Both the position numbers and the translations under genes were made by a program. Shown here in pieces: positions 1-6,986 of a stretch of DNA of 45,455 nt. The DNA is from Clostridia bacterium (GTDB taxonomy: Bacteria; Bacillota; Clostridia; Christensenellales; CAG-138): assembly GCA_017416425.1 (NCBI GenBank), contig JAFQCL010000003.1, positions 1 through 45,455 of the forward strand, given 5' to 3'. The notes beneath the pieces were generated by a model, which was given only the letters and a program-made list of their open reading frames with translations, was not told where the DNA came from and ran no database searches. Position 1 is the stretch's first letter. Each line of letters opens with the position of its first letter.

Positions 1-23
1 AAAAACAGCCATACAATAAGGTT

Positions 24-58
24 CCCTGCCGCGTTTTGCGCGGCAGGGCCTTTTCCTT
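24..58 (+). terminator. Rho-independent terminator of an upstream gene outside the window
   Basis: A perfect 10-bp GC-rich stem (CCCTGCCGCG at 24-33 with its complement at 39-48, 5-nt loop) is followed by a pyrimidine-rich tail, ccttttccttt. The T-rich side is on the plus strand, so it most likely ends a plus-strand gene lying left of the window. I looked for an insertion-sequence end in the same place and found none. Confidence 0.7.
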
Positions 59-148
59 TCTGCCTTTGAACTAAGTTAATGTTTTAAAGCTGACTTTAAT
101 AAGCCTATCGCTAAACAGGCTTTTAATCATATCTTTTTTATCTGAAGT

Positions 149-1724
149 TCAGGCGGCTTTTTGCTGTCTTTTCTTTTTGTTGTGATATTTATAAAGGTTA
201 AAGCCGCACGAAATGAGTATAAATTCCAAAATCACGGTTTTCTCACCTCTTCGGAATAGTCTTTTGTAGAATCTGTCCCACTTCATGACTCCAAAAGCAC
301 CCTCCGATTGTATGCTGCGGTTCATACATAACAATGCGCCATGAATGGATTCTAAGTTGTCTATTACTTCCTGATGAAATGAGGACAGCTCACAATTCAG
401 TCTTACAGTCCGGTTCCCTGCAGCTTTTTTACAGCATTCAGAATAATAAGGACAATCTGCACAGTTCTCACATTCGTATACTTCTTCTGTCCGACCGTAT
501 CTGTTCTTGTATACATGTTTATTATACTTAAAAACAAACTTTCTGTTGTTGGGACAAATCAGATCCCCTTCCTCATCCCTCCGGAAGTTTTCTGCCCGGT
601 AAGGACTGGTGTGATACCTTGCATCCTTCGTCTCCTTTTCAAACATGGTAAATTTCATATACTTTTCCATACCGTGTTCTTCACAGTAAAGATAGTTATT
701 GTAAGAACCATATCCGGCATCTGCAACGGGATACTTTGGATAACTACCATAAATCTCTTTGAATTTTTCCATGAGCGGTGCAAAACATTCCATGTCAGAA
801 GCGTGCGGCTTTGCATCTTTCACTGCGATGTATTCGTCACATACGACAGCCTGCATGTTATATGCGGGAAGAAGTTGGTCATTTCCCATATAATCACATT
901 TTACCCGCATAAAGGTAGCATCATGGTCTGTTTTGGAATAACTGTTGCGTACTTCTCCACATATCGCGATGTGAGTTGCATAATTCTTCAATCGTTCCAA
1001 GTATCCCTGCATTTCCTGATACTATACTTTTTCGGTGACCTATACCGGAAACAAACTTTGTTCAATCCAAACCGGTTGCAGCAGCATATGCCTCAAGCAC
1101 TTCTTCCACATATTCAACAGCATATTCCTCGCGTTTTTCCAGTTTTATTCCAAGAAAACTGAGCGCTTCTCCATTCATGGAATCTATGAGCAGAGAAAGT
1201 TTATCAAACACTTTGTCACGATTTCTGAGGCAGGATTTTTTCCAAACCCAGGTGTAGCGGTTCGCATTGGCTTCTATCTTTGTTCCATCAATATAAGCAT
1301 GTTCCAAATCCACATGATCCTTCTGAAATATATAAGTATTGATATCTACAAATATCTCTTCTATGGAGGTGGTAAGTTCATTACGGATCAAGTTCCCGAA
1401 AGTAGCAAATGACGGCGCCTTCATGTCGTCAAGCAGATACATATATCTGATATCTGTTCGACAGAGTTTTTCAATTTCACACAGAGAACTAATCCCGTGT
1501 TCCATAAAGGCAAAGAGTATCACTTTAAGGAGTTTCTGTTCATCACATCTTGGACGACCTGTTTTGTAGTCCTTCTCCACAAAATATTTGGATAGGTCAA
1601 TGTGATCCATAACCTCACAGAAAGTGTATACCGGGTCAGCAATATCGATTAATTTTTCAATTTCCAATGATAATTTCAGTTGACGGATGCTATAATGAAC
1701 ATTGGTAGAGTTATTTAGTCGCAT
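149..1724 (-). pseudogene. IS1182-family transposase, broken by a stop codon and a frameshift
   Basis: The two parts together resemble a full-length IS1182-family DDE transposase. The 5' part (1062-1724, 220 codons) has the N-terminal domain and the first catalytic Asp region (YIDGTKIEANANRYTW). The 3' part (149-1012) has the second Asp (VADAGYGSYNNY) and the Glu region (RSIQSEGAFGVMKWDR). The reading frame is cut by a TGA at 1062-1064, directly after the peptide ATGLD. It then continues as TKFVSGIGHRKSI and needs removal of one base near 1022 to rejoin YQEMQGYLERL. Two independent lesions make an active enzyme unlikely. The 3' part could still be read from the ATG at 1012, but it would lack the first catalytic Asp. 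The right end may lie near 1800, where acagcccc occurs, but no matching left inverted repeat was found within the window, so the element borders are not set. Confidence 0.88.
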
Positions 1725-1738
1725 AATTAATTATACCA

Positions 1739-1774
1739 AAAAATAGCTTAAACCTCACGGCCTAAGCTATTTTT
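1739..1774 (-). terminator. Hairpin with T tail just upstream of the transposase start
   Basis: A 12-bp perfect stem (AAAAATAGCTTA at 1739-1750, TAAGCTATTTTT at 1763-1774) lies 15 nt upstream of the transposase ATG. Read on the minus strand it ends in a T run, like an intrinsic terminator. Insertion sequences often carry such a structure to block transcription entering from outside; that role is inferred here. The rest of 1775-1944 is AT-rich and I see no gene or clear signal in it. Confidence 0.55.
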
Positions 1775-1944
1775 CTTTTAGGGAGTTTTTTTACAGCCCC
1801 TGTTTCTGTTTACTTTTATTTTACTTACCGCAACCAAGAAAACAAATTATTGAAGAATCCTAACAGGCCATTTTTCACGCCCTTTCGCTCCTGTTTATAT
1901 TATGCCGCACAAAAAATTCAGAACTATATTAAGTAAAATAACAG

Positions 1945-2658
1945 TTAAATAAGCATTTTTTCAAGATACTCTGACAACTGCTCAAAGCTTCCGTTTGGAA
2001 ATACCGATATATCTACTTTATTTTTGTTTATCAAGTTATCGGTAAGCAAGAATACCCTCATACCAATTTGACTTGCTACCATGTCGTCATCAACGTCATT
2101 GCCAACCATCAAGCAGTCCTTAGGTGAAACGCTCAGCCGTCTTGTAATTTCAAGATAATATTCAAGATTTGGCTTGCTGTAACTGATATTTTCATAAGTG
2201 GTGTATAATTCAAAATCCTCCGGCATAAGCCCCGCCCAACGTATACGGCTTTCAGTTGCAATTGAGGGAAAAATTGGGTTTGTAGCAAGAACTACACAAA
2301 TGCCGGTATCTTTAATCTTATGAACCAATTCTGCTGCCTTTGGATCAAATCCGCATACGTACTGTACCTTTTGAAAGTCCGTCTTATAGAACTCCTCAAA
2401 GTACTGCTCATCGTTCCTGGAAGCTTCACCGTATATGCCTGAAAAGAAATCCCAAAATACCTCTTCATTTGTTTTATGACCGTTATTCTTTATCATAGCT
2501 ACCGTACCCGCCCATATAGTATCTATAAGCTGCTTTGGATCATATCCAATCGGCGCCAGTTTCGCGGCAATACCCTTAAAATATGTCTTTACAAACACAT
2601 CTTGATCCATAGGAAGCAGGGTTCCGTCCAAATCAAATAATACTGTTCTAAGACTCAT
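1945..2658 (-). CDS. HAD-superfamily hydrolase (phosphatase-like)
   Basis: This 237-residue soluble protein has the four haloacid dehalogenase motifs: FDLDGT with nucleophile Asp9 and acid Asp11, motif II Thr126 in VVLATNPIF, Lys162 in SYSKPNLEY, and the acidic motif GNDVDDD at 186-192. Residues 14-110 form the helical cap of a type C1 enzyme. The family dephosphorylates small phosphorylated metabolites, and the substrate cannot be read from the sequence. An AGAGGAAAAG ribosome site precedes the ATG. It lies 24 nt after degV on the same strand and is probably the last gene of the marR-thioesterase-degV run. No signal peptide is present. Confidence 0.88.
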   Translation of the reverse strand: MSLRTVLFDLDGTLLPMDQDVFVKTYFKGIAAKLAPIGYDPKQLIDTIWAGTVAMIKNNGHKTNEEVFWDFFSGIYGEASRNDEQYFEEFYKTDFQKVQYVCGFDPKAAELVHKIKDTGICVVLATNPIFPSIATESRIRWAGLMPEDFELYTTYENISYSKPNLEYYLEITRRLSVSPKDCLMVGNDVDDDMVASQIGMRVFLLTDNLINKNKVDISVFPNGSFEQLSEYLEKMLI

Positions 2659-2682
2659 ACAACTTTTCCTCTTTGCAATAAC

Positions 2683-3522
2683 TTATTTCTTAAAAAATGC
2701 AGCTGCGATAGCGCCGGGTCCGGCATGAGTACCGATAACGCTTCCAATTGCGGTACTGTTAAGCTCAGTGGTGCTATGTTTCCATAAATCGGCGCTATCT
2801 TGAATATACTTTTTCAGCAAAAGATCACTGATTCCCGAATAGCCAAGTAGAACTGGTTTATCGAAATTAACACCGCCGGCTTTTTCAATTTCCATTACGA
2901 GCAGATTGTTACCCTGCTTAGAGCCACGAGCTTTGCCAAGCATTATGATCTCGCCCTCTATAACAGAAATAACTGGCTTTATATTAAGAATACCGCCCGC
3001 AAAAGCAATAGCCTTTGAAATCCTGCCTCCACGTTTTAAATATTCAAGAGTATCCAGCATAGCAATAATACGAACATTCTTCTTTTCTTTTTCAAGCCTT
3101 TCAGCGATGGATTTAGCATCCATACCGCTATCAGCAAGCTTTAAAGCAAGCTCCGCAAGTATCCCTTCGCCGATAGTGACAGAATCGCTGTCTACTACAT
3201 GTATATTCTCACGCCCCCTGGCGGCGATCATGGCGCTCTGATAAGTACCCGAAAGCTTTGAAGAAAGCGTCAGCACAACGGCACTTTCTTTCGTAGCGTC
3301 TACCTCATCAAATACCTTTTCGAAAGCAACAGGTGTTGCCTGACTTGTATATGGGAGCACATCGGTTTCTATAAGTTTATCATAGAATTCCTTATGTGTA
3401 ATGGTTACTCCGTCTATATATTCATCTTCACCAAAATGAAGTGTCAAAGGAACTACTGTTATTCTGCTTTTAATATCTGGAGTCAAATCTGCTGTAGAGT
3501 CAACAATAATTCTTGCGTTCAT
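2683..3522 (-). CDS. DegV family fatty-acid-binding protein
   Basis: DegV/FakB proteins bind a fatty acid and present it to the kinase FakA, feeding exogenous fatty acids into phospholipid synthesis. The diagnostic stretches are IIVDSTADLTPD near the N terminus, the TSQATPVAFEKVF segment, LSSKLSGTYQSAM, and the C-terminal GTHAGPGAIAAAFF. Length, 279 residues, is normal. The start is set at the ATG at 3522 because AGGTGA sits 7 nt before it; a TTG two codons upstream would be too close to that site. The stop of the preceding thioesterase overlaps this ribosome site, so the two are probably translationally coupled. Pairing with an acyl-CoA thioesterase fits a lipid role, but no fakA is seen in the window. 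Confidence 0.93.
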   Translation of the reverse strand: MNARIIVDSTADLTPDIKSRITVVPLTLHFGEDEYIDGVTITHKEFYDKLIETDVLPYTSQATPVAFEKVFDEVDATKESAVVLTLSSKLSGTYQSAMIAARGRENIHVVDSDSVTIGEGILAELALKLADSGMDAKSIAERLEKEKKNVRIIAMLDTLEYLKRGGRISKAIAFAGGILNIKPVISVIEGEIIMLGKARGSKQGNNLLVMEIEKAGGVNFDKPVLLGYSGISDLLLKKYIQDSADLWKHSTTELNSTAIGSVIGTHAGPGAIAAAFFKK

Positions 3523-3529
3523 ATTCAAA

Positions 3530-3949
3530 TCACCTACATTTTTTAGTTTGTTCCTTTAAAATACGATCAAATTCGGGAAGTCGCTTTTTCAAAATAATTG
3601 GTTTGCCCTCTCTATCAACAAAGCAGTGCGTTGTTTTTCCAGTCAAAATAACATCACCCGTTTTAATATTTACCATCGTATAATCTATCGTAAGTCTTAC
3701 GCCATGAAACTCTGCAACGGTAACATGGATGCTCACTTCGTCATCAAAAGTGCTTGAATGCTTATATCGACATTCAACTGCAATGACCGGTAAAGCGATG
3801 CCGTCTCTTTCAAGCGCCGAATACCCATATCCCATTTGCTCTAAAAAGTAGACCCTTGCTTCTTCCATCCACTTAATATAATTGGAATTATGTGTTACCC
3901 CCATTTTATCAGTTTCGTAGTAATTCACCTTACGTATATAATCCTTCAT
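3530..3949 (-). CDS. Acyl-CoA thioesterase, YbgC/4-hydroxybenzoyl-CoA thioesterase family
   Basis: This 139-residue hotdog-fold protein carries the family signature YYETDKMGVTHNSNYIKWMEEAR, in which the Asp is the catalytic acid and the helix that follows is the hotdog helix. Such enzymes hydrolyse acyl-CoA or acyl-ACP thioesters in the cytoplasm; chain-length preference is unknown. I place the start at MKDYIRKVNYYETD because family members usually begin there. An ATG four codons upstream (3961) is an alternative. No Shine-Dalgarno lies in the 12 nt before 3949; instead a conserved hairpin element (3950-4056) is found there. It lies 150 nt after marR and is followed by degV, so MarR control is plausible. 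Confidence 0.88.
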   Translation of the reverse strand: MKDYIRKVNYYETDKMGVTHNSNYIKWMEEARVYFLEQMGYGYSALERDGIALPVIAVECRYKHSSTFDDEVSIHVTVAEFHGVRLTIDYTMVNIKTGDVILTGKTTHCFVDREGKPIILKKRLPEFDRILKEQTKKCR

Positions 3950-4056
3950 TTTTATGACCATAACTTTCGCATAGCGAGAGTCTCCTTTCTTGTTGAATTG
4001 GGACTGGTTTTGTGCATACGCAAAATAGCATATGCATGGATGCGAAAATCACAAAG
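3950..4056 (-). promoter_or_regulatory. Conserved leader element, copy A (homologous to 9473-9601)
   Basis: The spacer between marR and the thioesterase gene is clearly related to the spacer upstream of cutC. Shared blocks are atcacaaag (4048-4056), a 28-nt block (3984-4011, 23 of 28 identical) and a 21-nt hairpin (3962-3982, 17 of 21 identical) that ends exactly 12 nt before the start codon in both copies. The hairpin pairs ACTCTCGC with GCGAAAGT around TAT; the differences in copy B keep the pairing. A second stem in this copy pairs TGCATATGC with GCGTATGCA. Function is unknown: cis-regulatory RNA, translation-initiation structure or dispersed repeat are all possible. Confidence 0.6.
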
Positions 4057-4111
4057 CGCGGTTTGAAAACTTATTTTTAAATTTCCTTCCTTACTTTTGA
4101 TATTATGTTAA

Positions 4112-4564
4112 TCACTCGGGAAGTCCCTCCCTACAAAGTTCACGCAAATTTAATGCAATTGATTCAAGTGCTTCATAGAATATCGCTCGTTTATCATCGT
4201 CCAAGTCTTTCCCGGCAAGGTCAACGGCAATGCTAACACGGCAACGCACCTGCTCTGCTGCCGCTTTGCCTTCTTTAGTGAGTTTATAAACGCCACGGTA
4301 AAGATTTTGATATATCCCCTCTTTTGTTGTCAGACCCTTTTTTTCCATAATAGACATCATACGGGATACATCTGATTTATCTCTACCGCAAAGCTCGCAC
4401 ATCTGTGCAGAAGTAACTCCCTCGGGATAAGCGAGCATGGTTAAAAGATATACCGAGTGCATACCCCTAAGACCATGCTTTTCCATTTCATTGGCAGTCA
4501 GCTTATGCCAATATTTGGATATCTCCGATATCGTAAAAGAAAAGCGCTCAAATCTCTTTACCAT
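4112..4564 (-). CDS. MarR-family transcriptional regulator
   Basis: This 150-residue protein is a winged-helix MarR regulator. It has N-terminal helices for dimerisation, a recognition helix region around VTSAQMCELCGRDKSDVSRMMSIMEKKGLTTKEG, a basic wing, and a C-terminal helix closing the dimer. Such proteins bind palindromic operators as dimers and release DNA on binding a small aromatic ligand or on oxidation. Its own promoter (4611-4639) is overlapped by a near-perfect 30-bp palindrome, so autorepression is very likely. The downstream thioesterase, degV and HAD genes on the same strand are candidate co-regulated genes. No ligand can be predicted. Confidence 0.9.
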   Translation of the reverse strand: MVKRFERFSFTISEISKYWHKLTANEMEKHGLRGMHSVYLLTMLAYPEGVTSAQMCELCGRDKSDVSRMMSIMEKKGLTTKEGIYQNLYRGVYKLTKEGKAAAEQVRCRVSIAVDLAGKDLDDDKRAIFYEALESIALNLRELCREGLPE

Positions 4565-4610
4565 AACAATACCCCTATAGTTTTTAAGAAATGAAACTCT
4601 AACCTTTTGT

Positions 4611-4639
4611 ATTATACATCAAAGATGTTGAACCGTCAA
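4611..4639 (-). promoter_or_regulatory. Sigma-A promoter of marR
   Basis: On the minus strand TTGACG (4639-4634) and a perfect TATAAT (4616-4611) are separated by exactly 17 nt. This leaves an untranslated leader of roughly 40 nt before the marR ATG. Its -35 box and spacer lie inside the palindrome at 4619-4648. Confidence 0.8.
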
Positions 4640-4648
4640 CTTCTTTGA
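4619..4648. promoter_or_regulatory. Palindromic operator overlapping the marR promoter
   Basis: A 30-bp dyad has arms TCAAAGA-t-GTTGA and TCAAC-t-TCTTTGA around a 4-nt centre. All arm positions pair apart from one symmetrical t/t position. It covers the -35 box and most of the spacer of the marR promoter, the typical position of an autorepressor site. That MarR is the protein that binds it is inferred from position. Confidence 0.7.
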
Positions 4649-4763
4649 TCGCTGTGGGATATTCAAAATCCTTGCCGTATGCCTGGGATGATAATCCATT
4701 ACTGCCCGTAATAAAAAGCGGCATATTAGCATATTTTTATAAAAAACCGGAGGAGGCATTCTT

Positions 4764-5150
4764 ATGCAGCGTAAACTTTTAGTTTCAAATATGATAAAAG
4801 GTATTTTGCTCGGATGCGGACTGACCGTACTACTTATATTCGTAACAGCGTTTTTAATGCAGCAATTGATAATAGATGAGAATGGGCTCGTTTTTGCGGC
4901 TGTAATTATAAAACTTTTGGGCGCTGCTCTTGCTTCCAAAATAGCTTTAAAAGGCTGTGAGGCGCACCTTTTGCCGATCGGAGGTCTATCCGGCCTTATC
5001 TATTATTTTATATCAAGCCTTGTTTGTATGCTCCTTGGAGGAACTTTTAAAATCGACATGGGATTTTTTAGCGATGCCTTAATATGTACAACCGCTGGAA
5101 TAGTAGTATCCATTTTTATTATGCTACTCAAAAACCGCACTGGAAAATAG
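4764..5150 (+). CDS. TIGR04086-type small integral membrane protein
   Basis: This 128-residue protein has four hydrophobic segments (about residues 9-34, 43-59, 70-92 and 100-121) and almost no soluble part. The pattern of a glycine-rich first helix and LPIGGLSGLIYYFISSLVCMLLGG resembles the TIGR04086 family of Clostridia, whose function is not known. A strong ribosome site, GGAGGAGG, lies 8 nt before the ATG. It is divergent from marR and convergent with ylmC. The name rests on overall pattern only. Confidence 0.7.
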   Translation: MQRKLLVSNMIKGILLGCGLTVLLIFVTAFLMQQLIIDENGLVFAAVIIKLLGAALASKIALKGCEAHLLPIGGLSGLIYYFISSLVCMLLGGTFKIDMGFFSDALICTTAGIVVSIFIMLLKNRTGK

Positions 5151-5159
5151 ATCAAAAAA

Positions 5160-5195
5160 GATATCAAGATGAAGAGATCATCACATCTTGATATC
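5160..5195 (-). terminator. Terminator of ylmC (minus strand), also facing the TIGR04086-like gene
   Basis: A perfect 12-bp stem (GATATCAAGATG at 5160-5171 with 5184-5195) is followed on the minus strand by TTTTTTGATC. It lies 10 nt past the ylmC-type stop and 9 nt past the stop of the convergent plus-strand gene. The plus-strand side has only a poor T tail (aagttt), so minus-strand termination is favoured. Confidence 0.75.
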
Positions 5196-5205
5196 AAGTT
5201 TGCTC

Positions 5206-5448
5206 CTATACGTCCACATCTACCAGTATTACATCATCCCCAACTTTACATATTTTGCAAAATGGTATCACAAGTTCTTCACTGCATCTTATCCATTTAC
5301 AAAACTTTGCTCTGCCGGGCACTATAATGGCGCAGATAACTCCATTACATGGGTCAAATTCGATGTCATATACGCATCCAAGGTTTGCACCACAGTTTAC
5401 GTTTATTACATCCTTATGCTTAAAGTCTGATAGCGTTGTTCGTGCCAC
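5206..5448 (-). CDS. YlmC/YmxH-family sporulation protein (PRC-barrel)
   Basis: This is a complete 80-residue protein of the YlmC/YmxH family, small PRC-barrel-like proteins found in spore formers. The N-terminal LSDFKHKDVINVNCGANLGCVYDIEFDP and the later WIRCSEELVIPFCKICKVGDDVILVDVD match the family layout. The molecular role is not established. The start is a GTG at 5448: AGGTGA is 7 nt upstream, whereas a nearby ATG is in another frame. It follows the GH29 gene by 59 nt on the same strand and ends at the hairpin at 5160-5195. Confidence 0.85.
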   Translation of the reverse strand: MARTTLSDFKHKDVINVNCGANLGCVYDIEFDPCNGVICAIIVPGRAKFCKWIRCSEELVIPFCKICKVGDDVILVDVDV

Positions 5449-5507
5449 TCATAAATCACCTCACATAATCTTATGCAAAATAGATCGATTTATGACATGG
5501 TATCCCT

Positions 5508-6986
5508 CTATTCCGTAATAATTTTAAATACCGGCGGCATTTCATCAAAATAGCGTTCAGTCAATATCCTCATACATTCATTATTGCGCTCAAATCTCAC
5601 GCCTTCGCCGGTGTTTAAAAGAATGATGTCTCGTATTATTCCAAGAAAAGCATTTACGCTATCCACATCTTCACAAAGCGCGAACGCTTTAAGCTTATAT
5701 TCGCCATTATCGGAAGTAGCTAAAGGCATGGCATATATTGCTCCGTTGTTTACAGTATAACGAATATCCCCTGCCGTATAACTTCTCCTACCGCAGTCTG
5801 AAAACTGACCGTCTGCAACTTTAACATCTCCCTCGCCGTATATTCTCCATGGTCTTGAGCCGAATATCGCTTCGCCATTTACTGAAAGCCATGCGCCAAT
5901 GCACTCAAGTATACGCCTTGTGGGTTCAGGTATTGTACCATCGGCCATTGGATCGATATTTAAAAGCATGCATCCATTTTTGCTCACTATATCGATCAAA
6001 TCACAAACCAGATCCTTTGCGTCTTTATACTCATTTTTATGCGTATAACCCCATGAATTCTTTGCCACCGAAGTGCAGCTTTGCCATACATAGGGTCTCA
6101 CATTAGAAAATTGTCCGCGTTCCATATCTATAACAGCGCTTCCAAATGCAAAAGCATCATATTTATAATTGATAACCACCTCTTTTCCACGATCTATGGC
6201 TCGATCATAGTAGTAAGCAGCTATTTTCCTAAGCCAGGGCTTTACGGATTCATGGTGTATCCACCAGTCGAAATAGATCAGTTCGGGATCATATTTATCG
6301 ATAAGCTCGCATGTGCGTATGAGCCAGTCATCCAAAAATTCATCGGATGGAGCAAGCCCTCCCGTAACATCATTAAAATCCGGATCAGGATTGCAGGAGG
6401 GCCAGTAAATATCCTCCCTGTTTACATCGTCATTGATATCGCTTTCAAAAAGGCGACCATTTCCCATAAAAAACCAGTGCTCAAGCCTATGCGTAGATAA
6501 GCAGCTTTTTATACCGTACTTCTCGGCTGCTTTTTTCAGTTCCAAAAGCACATCACGCTTAGGCCCCATTTCATATGAATTCCAGCGGGACAGCTCACTT
6601 TTATACATCTGAAATCCGTCATGGTGTTCGGCTACGGGTACTACATATTTTGCTCCGCTTTGCGCGATAAGCCTCATCCACTCCTCTGCGTCAAAGTGTT
6701 CTCCGCGAAACATTGGTATAAAATCTTTGTAGCCAAACTCCTTATGAGTTCCATAGGTCGTTATATGGTGCTCATATGCGCTTGAGCCTTTTTTATACAT
6801 GTTGCGCGAATACCACTCGCTCCCGAATGCCGGAACCGAATATATACCCCAATGTATGAATATGCCGAATTTTGCGTCACGATACCATAATGGAGACTCA
6901 TATTTGCAAAGTGATTCCCAGGTATCCTTGTATTTTCCTTTTTCGATCGTTCTCTCTATTTGAGCTCTATATTCATTAATGTTCAT
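5508..6986 (-). CDS. Alpha-L-fucosidase, glycoside hydrolase family 29
   Basis: GH29 retaining enzymes release terminal alpha-L-fucose from glycans. The protein (492 residues) has the family signatures KFGIFIHWGIYSVPAFGSEWYS and GAKYVVPVAEHHDGFQMYKS in the catalytic barrel, and YDPELIYFDWW with the probable nucleophile Asp240. The C-terminal 120 residues form the usual beta domain. There is no signal peptide, so it acts in the cytoplasm on imported glycans. The ATG at 6986 is preferred because TTGGAGG lies 5 nt before it; an ATG four codons upstream is inside that ribosome site. The start overlaps the end of the transglutaminase-fold gene by 11 nt, indicating coupled translation. Confidence 0.93.
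   Translation of the reverse strand: MNINEYRAQIERTIEKGKYKDTWESLCKYESPLWYRDAKFGIFIHWGIYSVPAFGSEWYSRNMYKKGSSAYEHHITTYGTHKEFGYKDFIPMFRGEHFDAEEWMRLIAQSGAKYVVPVAEHHDGFQMYKSELSRWNSYEMGPKRDVLLELKKAAEKYGIKSCLSTHRLEHWFFMGNGRLFESDINDDVNREDIYWPSCNPDPDFNDVTGGLAPSDEFLDDWLIRTCELIDKYDPELIYFDWWIHHESVKPWLRKIAAYYYDRAIDRGKEVVINYKYDAFAFGSAVIDMERGQFSNVRPYVWQSCTSVAKNSWGYTHKNEYKDAKDLVCDLIDIVSKNGCMLLNIDPMADGTIPEPTRRILECIGAWLSVNGEAIFGSRPWRIYGEGDVKVADGQFSDCGRRSYTAGDIRYTVNNGAIYAMPLATSDNGEYKLKAFALCEDVDSVNAFLGIIRDIILLNTGEGVRFERNNECMRILTERYFDEMPPVFKIITE

Noticed and set aside
24..48. GC-rich hairpin as the left inverted repeat of the IS element
   Set aside because: It does not match the sequence beyond the transposase start near 1790-1800, and has a terminator-like T tail.
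1062..1064. TGA in the transposase as a recoded (selenocysteine or read-through) codon
   Set aside because: A second lesion, a frameshift, lies 40 nt further on, and no Cys or Sec is expected at that position in the family.
149..1162. Possible plus-strand proteins opposite the transposase
   Set aside because: They are antisense to a recognisable transposase, show no family motifs and have no ribosome site.
3955..3985. Short reading frame MRKLWS before the thioesterase as a leader peptide
   Set aside because: Only six codons, no regulatory codon run, and not kept in the related copy upstream of cutC.
4619..4648. The palindrome as a transcription terminator
   Set aside because: It has no T run on either strand and lies upstream of divergent genes over a promoter.
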